Assembly (NCBI GenBank): GCA_963704615.1
Contig: OY969923.1
Coordinates: forward strand, 3,162,001-3,226,000
Direction: 5' to 3'
Length of the DNA: 64,000 nt
DNA from: Bog-756 sp963704615
GTDB taxonomy: Bacteria; Actinomycetota; Acidimicrobiia; Acidimicrobiales; RAAP-2
Shown here: piece after piece, positions 26,596-35,699 of the stretch
How the letters are laid out: every line of letters starts with the position of its first letter
Position numbering within the stretch: position 1 is the stretch's first letter
Made by a program: the position numbers and the translations under genes
Notes under the pieces: model-generated
What the model saw: only the letters and a program-made list of their open reading frames with translations
What the model was told of the DNA's origin: nothing
The model's database searches: none

Positions 26596-28050
26596 ATGTC
26601 CTCTCACCGCGAAGCACCTGAAATCTCGAAGGACCCGGTTGCCGACTCGACCGACCTGTACGCCTTCGTCAGTCCGGACAACCCCAGCACGGTCACACTC
26701 ATCGCCAACTACCTCCCTCTCGAAGCACCCGATGGGGGACCCAACTTCTTCGAGTTCGGGGACGACGTGCTCTACGAGATCCACATCGACAACGACGGTG
26801 ATGCCGACGCTGACATCACCTATCAGTTCCAGTTCTCCAGCGTCATCACCAATCCCAACACCTTCCTGTACAACACGGGTCCGATCCAGGCGCTGAACGA
26901 CCCGCACTGGAACCGGCGCCAGACCTACTCGGTGACCAGGGTGGACGAAAACGGGTTTCCACGCCTTCTGGCCGCCGACGTTCCCTGTCCGCCGTGCAAC
27001 ATCGGGCCCCTCTCGACGCCGGATTACCTTTCCTTGGCCAACGACGCCATCTCGACCATTGCCCCGGGCACCAAGGTGTTCGCCGGCCAGCGGGCCGAGG
27101 GGTTCTATGTCGACCTCGGAGCCATTTTCGATCTCGGCATCCTGAGGCCCTTCGAGGAAGACCACACCACATTCGGCCTCCTGAACACCGGCCTGGGGAA
27201 GATGGCCGCCGGCGTCAATTCGACCGCCGGGGTCAATGTCCACTCCATCGCCATCCAGGTGCCCATCAGCGACCTCACCGCCAACGGCTCGACACCGACC
27301 ACAGTCACTGATCCGAACGCGGTCCTGGGCGTGTGGACAACGGCCAGTCGTCAGAAGGTCCGGATCCTCGGCGGTTCAGGATGGGGTGGTCCTCCCTGGG
27401 GTGGAGCGCCGGGCTCGGAGGTCGAGGCCGGCCCCTTCGTCCAGGTGTCGCGGCTCGGCAACCCACTGTTCAACGAGGTGATCGTGGCCATGTCCGAGAA
27501 GGACTACTGGAACTCGCAGCCCCCGGTCAACGACAAGCAGTTCGCCTCACGGGTGGCCCATCCCGAGCTCGCCGAGCTCCTGCCCGTCCTCTATCCCGGA
27601 GTGTTCCCCAATCTGGCCAGCTTCAATGCCGGCGGCGCGGCCCGGGCCGACCTGTTGGCCATCCTGCTCACCGGCATCCCCCCCGGCATCGTTGCCGGGT
27701 TCACCAACTTCACCGGGCCGACCCAGGCCGACCTGCTGCGCCTCAATGTCGCCATCCGGCCGACCACGTCGGGTCCATCCAACCTGGGCCTGGTCGGAGG
27801 GGACCCGGCCGGGTATCCCAACGGGCGGCGGGTCTTCGACGACGTGGCCACCATCGAGATCCGGGCCGTAGCCGGGGCCACACTCCCCCTGGTCGATCCG
27901 ACCTACAAGCCCGACGGGGCGGCAGGGGCGGTGTCCATGGGCCTCACCTCTGGCCCCAGCGACCTGACCGCCATGGGTACGGAGAACTATCTCGCCAGCT
28001 TCCCCTACCTCGGGCTACCCCTGTCGGGGTTCGACGCCCTCACCTCCTGA
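26596..28050 (+). CDS. DUF4331 domain protein
   Basis: The 484-residue protein starts SSHREAPEISKDPVADSTDLYAF, the DUF4331 hallmark, and continues with DDVLYEIHIDNDGDADADITY, the family pattern SVTRVDENG, and FDDVATIEIRA near the end. No signal peptide is visible, which is common in this family; the function is not known. An AGGTAGATC site precedes ATG 26596. The Tat-signal gene just upstream may supply an exported partner, but this is inference. Confidence 0.88.
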   Translation: MSSHREAPEISKDPVADSTDLYAFVSPDNPSTVTLIANYLPLEAPDGGPNFFEFGDDVLYEIHIDNDGDADADITYQFQFSSVITNPNTFLYNTGPIQALNDPHWNRRQTYSVTRVDENGFPRLLAADVPCPPCNIGPLSTPDYLSLANDAISTIAPGTKVFAGQRAEGFYVDLGAIFDLGILRPFEEDHTTFGLLNTGLGKMAAGVNSTAGVNVHSIAIQVPISDLTANGSTPTTVTDPNAVLGVWTTASRQKVRILGGSGWGGPPWGGAPGSEVEAGPFVQVSRLGNPLFNEVIVAMSEKDYWNSQPPVNDKQFASRVAHPELAELLPVLYPGVFPNLASFNAGGAARADLLAILLTGIPPGIVAGFTNFTGPTQADLLRLNVAIRPTTSGPSNLGLVGGDPAGYPNGRRVFDDVATIEIRAVAGATLPLVDPTYKPDGAAGAVSMGLTSGPSDLTAMGTENYLASFPYLGLPLSGFDALTS

Positions 28051-28118
28051 GCCCGGTTCCCCGGCCGGCCTGAACCGAGCCGGTCCCGCAGACGACACCG
28101 TTTCGCGATGATGCAGGG

Positions 28119-29279
28119 ATGAGCTCGACCCACGCGCCCGCCGATGTCGTGGTCATCGGCGGTGGGTTGGTCGGGACGGCGCTGGCCTACGAATTGGTCA
28201 CCCGCGGTGCCGACACGGTGCTGGTCGATCGCCATGATCCGGGGAGAGCCACCGACGCGGGGGCGGGCATACTCTCGCCCGAGACCAACCAGGATCCCGA
28301 CCCGGCATTCTTCGACTTCGGTCGGGCCGCCGCCCACCACTACGACACCCTGGTCTCACGCCTGATCGAGGATGGGACCCCCGACACCGGCTTCGCCGTC
28401 ACCGGTCTGCTGCTGGTGGCCGAACGACCCGGCGACGACGCCGTCATCGACGAGGCGGCGCGGCTGGTCGGGACCCGGTGCCCCGACCTCGCGGTGGACG
28501 TCGACCCGACCGACGTGTCCCGCTACTTCCCGCCTCTGGCCCCGGTCCGGCGGGCTCTCTTCAGCCCGGTGGCCCGTCGGGTGGACGGGCGGGTGCTCAA
28601 TACCTGTCTGCGCGACGCCGCCCGGTCCCGGGGGATCCGGGTGGTGGCGGGCGATGCCACCGGCATCGAACACAACCCCACGGGCACCGAGGTCACCGCC
28701 GTGGCCACCACCGAAGGACGGCTCCCCACGGGATCGGTCGTGGTGGCCGGTGGGGCGTGGTCGACCGAGATGGCCGCCGCCTTCGGGACCACCATCCCGG
28801 TCGGTCCGCTCAAGGGCCAGATCCTCCACCTGTCTCTGCCCGACACCGACAGCCGGTCCTGGCCCATCGTCCAGCCCGTGCTCGGCTTCTATCTGGTGCC
28901 CTGGTCGGACGGACGGGTGGCCTGCGGGGGCACCATGGAGGCCCCGGCGGGCTTCGACCACCGACCGACGGCGGACGGCATCCATCAGCTCCTCCGTGAA
29001 TGCCTCCGCATCGCCCCGGGGCTGTCCCAGGCCACGGTGATCGAGGTCCGGGTGGGGTCGCGCCCGGCAACCCCCGACAGCCGTCCCATCCTCGGCCGTC
29101 TCCCTGGCTGGTCCAACGCCTTCGTGGCCACCGGTCACGGCGCCGAGGGACTCCTCCTCGGTCCCTACAGCGCCCTGGTGGTGGCCCGCCAGATGCTGGG
29201 TATCGACGCCGGAGCCGACCAGTCCATCGACACCGGGGTCCTCCAGATGTGCGCGCCCGAGCGCTTCCCGCCGGCCTGA
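28119..29279 (+). CDS. FAD-dependent oxidoreductase (DAO family)
   Basis: The 386-residue protein has the dinucleotide-binding GGGLVGTALAYELVTRGADTV-type motif at residues 10-30, a substrate domain with GRVLNTCLRDAARSRGIRV, GSVVVAGGAW near residue 205, and the C-terminal FAD contact ATGHGAEGLLLGP (about 340-352). The layout matches glycine/D-amino acid oxidase-like enzymes such as ThiO or sarcosine oxidase. No thiamine genes adjoin it, so the substrate is open. It is convergent with the following hydrolase. Confidence 0.87.
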   Translation: MSSTHAPADVVVIGGGLVGTALAYELVTRGADTVLVDRHDPGRATDAGAGILSPETNQDPDPAFFDFGRAAAHHYDTLVSRLIEDGTPDTGFAVTGLLLVAERPGDDAVIDEAARLVGTRCPDLAVDVDPTDVSRYFPPLAPVRRALFSPVARRVDGRVLNTCLRDAARSRGIRVVAGDATGIEHNPTGTEVTAVATTEGRLPTGSVVVAGGAWSTEMAAAFGTTIPVGPLKGQILHLSLPDTDSRSWPIVQPVLGFYLVPWSDGRVACGGTMEAPAGFDHRPTADGIHQLLRECLRIAPGLSQATVIEVRVGSRPATPDSRPILGRLPGWSNAFVATGHGAEGLLLGPYSALVVARQMLGIDAGADQSIDTGVLQMCAPERFPPA

Positions 29280-29303
29280 CCGGCGAGCCGACGCCGCCCG
29301 GCG

Positions 29304-30173
29304 CTAGGCGATCATCGGTCGGATCCTGTCCCGCAGGAAGGCGATCACCGCATCGGAAAAGGCGTCGTTCTTGTCACCGGCGATCATGTGGGCCGCCCCG
29401 TCCACATCGACAACCGTGGCATCGGGGATCTGGGCCAACAAGTCGTCGACGCCTTCCTGGGTCACCACGTCGCTGAGCAGGCCGCGGACCAGCATGGTGG
29501 GCACCTTGATGTTGCTGGTGGCCACGTCGAGCAGTCCGGCCAGTCGATCGGGCACCACCTCGGAGCGGTCCTGGCCGATGAACCGGGGGTCCCAGTGCCA
29601 GTACCAACGGTCCCCGCGTTGACGCAGCACCTTCGTCAGGCCCGCCGGATTGACCGGGCGGGTTCGCTGCGGCGTATAGGCGGCGATGGCCTCGACCGCG
29701 TCGTCCAAGGTGTCGAAGCCGTCCACGCCGGAGAGCATGAACGACTTGATGCGCTCGATGCCGACGGCGTTGGTCTTCGGAGTGATGTCCACCAGGACCA
29801 GCCCGCAGGAGACGGTGCGATCGCTGGTCCCCTCGGCGAGCATGGCCGACATGCCCCCCAACGAGGCTCCGACCAGAACCGGCGGGCGGCCCAACTGGTC
29901 GGCCACGGCGACGCAGTCGGCGCAGAAGGCGGTGAACGAATAGTCACCGTGGGGAGCCCAGTCGCTGTCCCCGTGGCCCCGCAGGTCGAGAGCAACCGTG
30001 CGCCAGCCCTGATCGGCGACGCGCTCGGCCGTCGAACCCCAGGCATGCCGGGTCTGTCCGCCACCATGGAGGAAGAGCACGGGCCAGGCGTCAGGATCGC
30101 CGCGCACGTCCGCCACCAACTGCAAGCCCTCGAAACCTTCGAAGCCGATCGTGTCCACGTCCATCGGGCCCAT
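29304..30173 (-). CDS. Alpha/beta hydrolase
   Basis: The 289-residue protein has VLFLHGGGQTRHAWG, LDLRGHGDSDWA, the nucleophile elbow VGASLGGMS (Ser near 102), and a C-terminal histidine in VDGAAHMIAGD. It resembles epoxide hydrolase/haloperoxidase-like members. ATG 30173 or ATG 30164 is the start; the frame runs open far upstream but overlaps the permease gene and is not coding there. The substrate is unknown. Downstream of the KimA-like gene in the same direction, 62 bp apart. Confidence 0.86.
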   Translation of the reverse strand: MGPMDVDTIGFEGFEGLQLVADVRGDPDAWPVLFLHGGGQTRHAWGSTAERVADQGWRTVALDLRGHGDSDWAPHGDYSFTAFCADCVAVADQLGRPPVLVGASLGGMSAMLAEGTSDRTVSCGLVLVDITPKTNAVGIERIKSFMLSGVDGFDTLDDAVEAIAAYTPQRTRPVNPAGLTKVLRQRGDRWYWHWDPRFIGQDRSEVVPDRLAGLLDVATSNIKVPTMLVRGLLSDVVTQEGVDDLLAQIPDATVVDVDGAAHMIAGDKNDAFSDAVIAFLRDRIRPMIA

Positions 30174-30235
30174 CGTCACACAGGGCCCGGAAAGAAGGCA
30201 CATTGACGCGGACCGGGCCCGGCCCCGGGCACCCC

Positions 30236-32101
30236 TCAGGTCGCGGGGTGCTCGCGGTCCTCTTCGGGGGCGATCGGCATGGGCACACGGGCCACCACGA
30301 CGTCGGGTCGATGATGGAGCCGGGAGGCCAGAACCAGGTCGATCTGATTGTGCAGCAGGCGGTAGCGCAGTCTTTGGGGGACGACCATCGGGATGAGGAC
30401 GACGACCTGACACACCCTCTCGGCCCGGAGCTGGTCGACCAGGCCGACGATGGGGTCCACGATGGATGCATAATCCGTGTGCAGGACGCGCAGGGGTACT
30501 CCTGGCGACCATTCCGCCCAGTTGCGTTCGATATCGAAGTTGGGTAGTCCCATCTCCACCGCGTCGAAGGCCACAGTGACCGCGATGACCTCGTTTCCGA
30601 GCGAGATCGCCTCGGAGAGGGCGTGCCGGGTCAACCGGGAGACATTGGTCACCGGAACGACGACGATGGTGTGTTTGCTCTCGAGAGGTCCAGGGATCAC
30701 CCCGATGCCGAGCTGGTTGGCGGCCCAGCCGTAGTAGGCATGAACCCGGTTGAACAGGACGATCAGGAGCGGGACGGCGACCACCACGACCCACGCGCCC
30801 TCGACGAACTTGGTGACGAGAAAGATAACGGTCGCCAACGCCGTCACTACAGCCCCCACGCCGTTGATGGTGGCCCGTCGTGCCCATCCGGACTCCCTAG
30901 TGCGACGCCAGTGGACCACCAGTCCGGCCTGCGACAGGGTGAAGCCGGTGAACACCCCGATGGCGAACAGGGGAATCAGGGTATTGGTGTTGCCGTCCAC
31001 GGCCACCAGCAACGCCCCGGAGAAGATGGCCAGGACCCAGACCCCGTTGCCGAACACCAACCGGCTGTCGCGCACCCCGAACAGGTGCGGAAGGTAGTCA
31101 TCGCGCGACAGCAGGCTGGTGAGCACCGGCAGTCCGCCGAACGACGTGTTGGCCGCCAGAGCCAGCACCAAGGTGATGGTGAGGGACACAATGTAATAGG
31201 CCCAGTGGCGGCCGACCGCGTACACCATGATCTGACTCAACACGGTCTGGTTGGACCTCGGCCCCACATGGAATTTACGGTCGAGTATGGCCAGACCCAG
31301 CAGCATGAGCCCCAAGATCAAGCCGAGCAGAAGCTCGGTCCGCTTGGCCCGGGCGACTCGTGGCTCCTTGAACAGCGGAACTCCGTTGGCGATGGCCTCG
31401 ACCCCGGTGAGCGCGCTACACCCGGCCGAGAAGGCCTTCAGGACCAGGAGAACCGACACCACTTCCAACCCGTGGGTCGACACCAGGGACTGACCTGTTT
31501 GGGGGGTTCCCAAGCCGAGGGGATGGATCAACCCGACGGCGATGATGGCCAGGAGCCCGACGCTGAACACCAGGGTCGGAAGGAGGAAGACTCGAGCCCC
31601 CTCGCCGAGCCCGCGGAGGTTGAGACCGGTGATGATCAGCAGAATCCCCAGACACATGGGGATCACATAAGGAGCGGTCGAAGGAAATGCCGACGTCAGC
31701 TGGCCGACACCGGCGGCGATGGAAACGGCCACCGTCAGCGTGTAGTCGACGATCAGTGCCGCTCCGGCCAGCTTGCCCGCCTGAGCACCGAAGTTGTCGC
31801 GGCTCACCGCGTAGGCACCCCCGCCGTGCGGGTAGGCGTCGATGACCTGCCGGTAGGAGGTCACCAGAATGACCAGCAGGACGATGATGGCGATGGTGAT
31901 CGGGAGGATGAGATGCAGCGCGGTGGCACCGGCTGAGGCCAGGACGACCAGGATGGCCTCGGGCCCATAGGCGACCGAGGTCAGTGCGTCGAGAGAGAGG
32001 GCCGAGAGCCCTTCGACCGGGGTGATCTGCTCGCTGGCTGACTGCTCGCCCGAGAGCGCAGGCCCCTTCAGAATCCGCTGGATCCTTCCCAGCGCGCTCA
32101 T
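30236..32101 (-). CDS. KimA-like potassium permease (APC superfamily)
   Basis: The 621-residue protein has 12 membrane helices followed by a cytosolic C-terminal domain of about 150 residues. The segment LSLDALTSVAYGPEAILVVL in the first helices and the helix-2 HGGGAYAVSR match the KimA (YdaO) proton-coupled potassium importer group rather than amino-acid permeases. KimA imports potassium at low external concentration and is inhibited by c-di-AMP in Bacillus. ATG 32101 starts MSALGRIQRILKG and gives the family length. I looked for a ydaO-type riboswitch upstream and could not support one. The assignment rests on recognition of family patterns, not on a search. Confidence 0.8.
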   Translation of the reverse strand: MSALGRIQRILKGPALSGEQSASEQITPVEGLSALSLDALTSVAYGPEAILVVLASAGATALHLILPITIAIIVLLVILVTSYRQVIDAYPHGGGAYAVSRDNFGAQAGKLAGAALIVDYTLTVAVSIAAGVGQLTSAFPSTAPYVIPMCLGILLIITGLNLRGLGEGARVFLLPTLVFSVGLLAIIAVGLIHPLGLGTPQTGQSLVSTHGLEVVSVLLVLKAFSAGCSALTGVEAIANGVPLFKEPRVARAKRTELLLGLILGLMLLGLAILDRKFHVGPRSNQTVLSQIMVYAVGRHWAYYIVSLTITLVLALAANTSFGGLPVLTSLLSRDDYLPHLFGVRDSRLVFGNGVWVLAIFSGALLVAVDGNTNTLIPLFAIGVFTGFTLSQAGLVVHWRRTRESGWARRATINGVGAVVTALATVIFLVTKFVEGAWVVVVAVPLLIVLFNRVHAYYGWAANQLGIGVIPGPLESKHTIVVVPVTNVSRLTRHALSEAISLGNEVIAVTVAFDAVEMGLPNFDIERNWAEWSPGVPLRVLHTDYASIVDPIVGLVDQLRAERVCQVVVLIPMVVPQRLRYRLLHNQIDLVLASRLHHRPDVVVARVPMPIAPEEDREHPAT

Positions 32102-32458
32102 CGCCCGGGTGCGATCACGGGGGCCGGCGGCATCGGGGACGCAGTTTAAGGGGATGACCGGGGTACGCACGGTGATGCGGGGTGGAGTCGTGACGGGTGC
32201 GAACAAGGTCGACGCCGACGCCGACGCCGACGTTGACGCCGGCGTCGACAGTGGACGGATCCGTCGTGGTCGGTGTCGAGGGAACGTGACCAGCGACCCA
32301 ACGCAGCCACGATGCCGTGCCGGGCTCGACGACGGTCGGCCGAGGGGTCCCCGGTCGCCCGTTCGGATGGCGGGACGCCCGGCACCGCTGTACTCTTCTG
32401 AACTCGTGGTGCTTGCGAAAAGGCGTCAGCCACGATGACACCATCAAGGGGCGGCAAG
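32102..32458. other. Non-coding divergent region with GACGCC repeat
   Basis: This 357-bp gap separates the minus-strand permease from the plus-strand zinc-ribbon gene, so it should contain promoters for both. Apart from the hexamer repeat and flanking inverted arms at 32208-32249 I see no feature, and no credible reading frame. Confidence 0.4.
32208..32249. repeat. GACGCC tandem hexamer flanked by inverted arms
   Basis: Five hexamer units (four GACGCC and one GACGTT) occupy 32211-32240. They are flanked by GTCGACGCC (32208-32216) and GGCGTCGAC (32241-32249), which are perfect inverted complements and could form a hairpin. Position in the divergent control region suggests either a regulatory or a replication-slippage-prone site. 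Confidence 0.7.
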
Positions 32459-32632
32459 ATGGGAAATCGTCGGACAGGGATGGAGTGCCCAAGCTGTGGG
32501 TCAGCGGACACCCCCAAGCTGATCGTGCGCGGCTCGGGAGCCGATTTCCCCGGGGCTGAGCGCGGGGTGACGCTGCGCTGCCGGAGCTGCCACTACGAGT
32601 GGTCAGATGACGCCCGCAAAGAGGTGAGCTGA
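32459..32632 (+). CDS. Small zinc-ribbon protein
   Basis: The 57-residue protein carries two CxxC knuckles, MECPSCGSADT and LRCRSCHYEW, separated by 26 residues, as in TFIIS/RNA-polymerase-like zinc ribbons. ATG 32459 is preceded by AAGGGG at about eight bases; ATG 32480 would still keep both knuckles. The function is unknown; nucleic-acid or protein binding is likely. Confidence 0.72.
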   Translation: MGNRRTGMECPSCGSADTPKLIVRGSGADFPGAERGVTLRCRSCHYEWSDDARKEVS

Positions 32633-32739
32633 GGACCTCGACGAGGCGCCGGTCCCGACGTCACCAAACGTTCACCTTGGGTTGGTGACGACACGACGTC
32701 GGCAGGCACTGCGGGCGACGGCCTTTATGCTCATCACCC

Positions 32740-33432
32740 GTGTGCGGACGCATCGCCCTTTACTCGGACACGCCCCTCCTCGCCCGGCTCCTCGAGGCAG
32801 GCGTCGATCCCGACCACATCGAGGGTCTGACCCCCCGGTGGAACGTCGGCCCGACGTCCATGATCCCGGGGGTACGGGAATCCCCCACCGGGGAGCGCCT
32901 TCTCCGGGCCTACCAATGGGGCCTGGTCCCCATGGGGGCCCGGGATCCGACAACGATCAAGGGCACCTTCAACGCCCGAGCCGAGACGGTGGCCACCAAA
33001 CCGATGTTCCGATCCGCCTTCAGGCAGGGGCGGGCATTGATCCCGGTGGACGGTTTCTTCGAGTGGAGGACCACAGACGGTGTGAAGCAGCCCTATTACT
33101 TCCACCGGAGCGACGATGACCCGATCGTGTTGGCCGGGCTGACCGGGTACTGGCGCGGGGAAGACGGGAGCGCCCTTCGTTCTGCCACCATCATCACCAC
33201 CGAGGCCGGTCCGGACATGGAGGGAATCCATGATCGGATGCCGGTCGTTCTAGAACGGGGGGCCTGGGATCGTTGGCTGGATCGAGACGTGATCGACAGG
33301 GACGAGCTGGAGGCCATGCTGCGTCCTTCGCCCGACGGGACGCTCGTCCACCACGCCGTGGGCCGCGAGGTAGGAAGCACCAAGAACGACGGACCCCAGC
33401 TGTTGCGAGAGGCCGTCGAGATCACTCCGTGA
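32740..33432 (+). CDS. SRAP-family abasic-site-processing protein (YedK/HMCES)
   Basis: The 230-residue protein starts at GTG 32740 with MCGRIALY, so the catalytic Cys2 is exposed after removal of Met1. Further family residues are NVGPTSMIPG, WGLVPMGARDP, FNARAETVATKPMFRSAF, the active-site Glu in GFFEW and the His in IHDRMPV. These proteins form a covalent thiazolidine crosslink with abasic sites in single-stranded DNA and protect it at replication forks. No SOS box was identified upstream. Confidence 0.93.
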   Translation: MCGRIALYSDTPLLARLLEAGVDPDHIEGLTPRWNVGPTSMIPGVRESPTGERLLRAYQWGLVPMGARDPTTIKGTFNARAETVATKPMFRSAFRQGRALIPVDGFFEWRTTDGVKQPYYFHRSDDDPIVLAGLTGYWRGEDGSALRSATIITTEAGPDMEGIHDRMPVVLERGAWDRWLDRDVIDRDELEAMLRPSPDGTLVHHAVGREVGSTKNDGPQLLREAVEITP

Positions 33433-33470
33433 GCATGGTCACGCAACGGACCGCCAGGAGCACCAGCGGG

Positions 33471-35282
33471 TCATGGTCCCTCACCGCCTGAGGCCGTGCA
33501 CGAGCGGGGATCCCATGGTGCCAGGGGCTCGACGGATGCAGTTGGCGCACTGAAGTCTCCGTTGGGCGTGGTCGTCGTCGTGGTCGACGACGGGGCGGGA
33601 ACGGTCGTCGTGGAGGAAACCGAGGCCGGACCGGTGGTCGTGGTGGTCGCCGGTGGGGTCGGGGGATTGACCGAAAAGTCGGAGCCGGTGGTCACTGTGA
33701 CTTGGGCACCATCAGCCGTGAAGCCGTAGGCCAGGATCACCTCCCCACTGATCGAGCGCGCCACGGCCTCGGCCGCCGCCTCGTCGGCTGGAGTCCTCTG
33801 GTCGTAGGTCACCGTCGTCTCCGCCGGGTTGCCCACTGATTCCGTGTCGCCGGTGCCCACGATGTCGAACCCGAGCTGGCCCAGTGCTGCCGAGGTGGTG
33901 GTGGCCTGGTTGTACTCGCCCGAGCCGTTGAGCACCGAAACGGTCACGCTGCTGGGGGCGGGGAGCTGACCTCCAGCCATGGTGTCGGTCGTCGGCGAGA
34001 CCCCGAGGAACTGGTCCACGACCTGTTGGTCCTCCGGCTCGACGGGAAATTCGATGTCGCCGTAGTCGCTGCCCCGGTAGTAGTAGTCGCCGAACTGGTC
34101 GACCTGGACGGGCAGGGTCAGTTGGGGTGCGTCCTCGATGCTGACCCCGTGGTAGGTGAGCACCAGGTTGACCATGTCGGCCAGGTTGAACCCGCTGTCC
34201 ACCGTCAGCTGGCCCACCACGCCGGCGATGAGCTGCTCGTCGCTGATCGGGTTCCCGAGACCCTTGGCCGAGACGGCGGTGGCCAGCACTCGGAGGAATT
34301 CGTGGTCCCGTTGGATGCGGGCCAGATCGCTCTGGGCCTCTTGGGGCCAGTCGTGGGGATCCGGATCCGTGTCACCCGGCGGTTGGTACTGAAGGTGCCG
34401 AGCCCTCACCACCTGGAGCGCCTCCCACCCGTTGAGGTAGCGGCAGCCGGTGGTGGTGACGTCGAGGTCTGAGTAGGCGTCATACACAGGCTCGGGGAAG
34501 TACATGCGTATCCCGCCCAACGCATTGACGGCGTTTCCGAAACCATCGAAGTTGAGTTCCACGTAGTGCTGGATGGGAATCCCGAAGTCCTCCTCGACCG
34601 CGGCCACAAGCTGGCTCGGTCCCTCCTCGAGGGCGGCGTCGATCTTGTAGGCCCCCTCGGCCCGAGCATTGGGGATGAAGAGGTCGCGTGGGATCGAGAG
34701 AATGGAGACGCTGGGGACGTTGGGGTTGAGGTGGAGGATCATCACGACGTCGCTGTTGACCCCGTCGACCCCCTGGGCACAGAGCCCGTAGACGGTGGCC
34801 TGGACGGACAGAGCACATCGAGACGTCGAGCCGACCAGCAAGATGTTCTCGGTCCCTTGGTCGAGACCCTTCTTCGGGGCCACAGCCAGGCCCTTCACCG
34901 GGATGCGGGTCACCTTGTGATTGAGGTACAACGCGTACCCCACGCCACTGATGGCACACAGGAGCACCAGCACGGCAACCACAATGAGCGCTCGTTTGGT
35001 CTTTTTGAACCGACGGGCCTTCCGGTGCTGGCGGCGGGCGCGCCTGGTCGGGGTGGCGGCGGCCTCCTGTCCGGCGGAGCCAATGCCCTCCTGGCCGGCG
35101 GAGGCAGGACCCTGTTGTCCGGCGGAGCCGGGGCCCTCCTGTCCGGCCGAGCCGGGGCCCTCCTGTTCAGCCGAGCCGGGGCCCTCCTGTCCGGCGGAGG
35201 CAGGACCCTGTTGTCCGGCGGAGCCGGGGCCCTCCTGTTCAGCGGAGCCGGGGCCCTCCTCGTCGGGCGCTAATCCAGCCAT
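33471..35282 (-). CDS. LCP-family cell-wall ligase with LytR_C domain and repeated N-terminus
   Basis: The 603-residue protein attaches anionic or other glycopolymers to peptidoglycan at the outer face of the membrane. Residues 9-72 are eight octapeptide repeats of the form EGPGSAGQ in the cytoplasmic tail, followed by basic residues (RRARRQHRKARRFKKTKR), one membrane helix (about 108-130) and the LCP domain with TENILLVGSTSR, NSDVVMILHLNP, SIPRDLFIPN, and LNGWEALQVVRARHLQY. A LytR_C domain (about 455-550) and a Thr/Pro tail follow. The AftD and glycosyltransferase island beginning 5 kb away is a plausible source of the polymer it ligates. Confidence 0.9.
   Translation of the reverse strand: MAGLAPDEEGPGSAEQEGPGSAGQQGPASAGQEGPGSAEQEGPGSAGQEGPGSAGQQGPASAGQEGIGSAGQEAAATPTRRARRQHRKARRFKKTKRALIVVAVLVLLCAISGVGYALYLNHKVTRIPVKGLAVAPKKGLDQGTENILLVGSTSRCALSVQATVYGLCAQGVDGVNSDVVMILHLNPNVPSVSILSIPRDLFIPNARAEGAYKIDAALEEGPSQLVAAVEEDFGIPIQHYVELNFDGFGNAVNALGGIRMYFPEPVYDAYSDLDVTTTGCRYLNGWEALQVVRARHLQYQPPGDTDPDPHDWPQEAQSDLARIQRDHEFLRVLATAVSAKGLGNPISDEQLIAGVVGQLTVDSGFNLADMVNLVLTYHGVSIEDAPQLTLPVQVDQFGDYYYRGSDYGDIEFPVEPEDQQVVDQFLGVSPTTDTMAGGQLPAPSSVTVSVLNGSGEYNQATTTSAALGQLGFDIVGTGDTESVGNPAETTVTYDQRTPADEAAAEAVARSISGEVILAYGFTADGAQVTVTTGSDFSVNPPTPPATTTTTGPASVSSTTTVPAPSSTTTTTTPNGDFSAPTASVEPLAPWDPRSCTASGGEGP
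35067..35258 (-). repeat. 24-bp coding minisatellite in the LCP gene
   Basis: Eight direct copies of a 24-bp unit encode the octapeptide EGPGSAGQ and close variants (EGPGSAEQ, QGPASAGQ, EGIGSAGQ). Because the unit is a multiple of three, copy number can change without frameshift, and a second-order pattern of repeat variants is visible. Confidence 0.85.
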
Positions 35283-35699
35283 GAGAGGCGACGGTATCAG
35301 TCCCCCGCCTCACCCAGGTGGCCACCGGCGTACCCAGGGAGCGAGGGATCGGGACGCCCTGTCCCCCCGTGAGGGTTCACGGCATGGTCGCGCTTCCCCT
35401 AGTTCCCGTCGGCGCCTCTGCCATCGCCACGGAGCTGGTGGGCGAGAGAGTCACGAACGGAGGGAGGGGGCAGACGGCTGGGTGGACACCCCTCCGCGGA
35501 GCGAACTCGTGGACGGGGTGCTGCCCGCCCTGGTCGGCCTGGGTGTCGCCGCCGAAATCCCCTGACGGCCGACGACAACGACGGCGCCGCCGCGAACGAC
35601 GATGATGCCACCGCGAAATTAACCCCGATCTGATGCTCCAAACCGGGAAGAGTCTCGGCATACTGGTAATGGTGTCCGTTTGTTGAAGGAGCATCCATC
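35283..35699. other. Non-coding divergent region between LCP and IPT protein genes
   Basis: The 417-bp stretch separates two divergent genes. Short open frames exist but none has a family resemblance or a sound ribosome site. The segment 35600-35690 is AT-richer and probably contains the promoter of the plus-strand gene. Confidence 0.4.

Noticed and set aside
32102..32458. c-di-AMP (ydaO-type) riboswitch before the KimA-like gene
   Set aside because: I looked for the characteristic conserved blocks and could not match them with confidence. A covariance search would decide.
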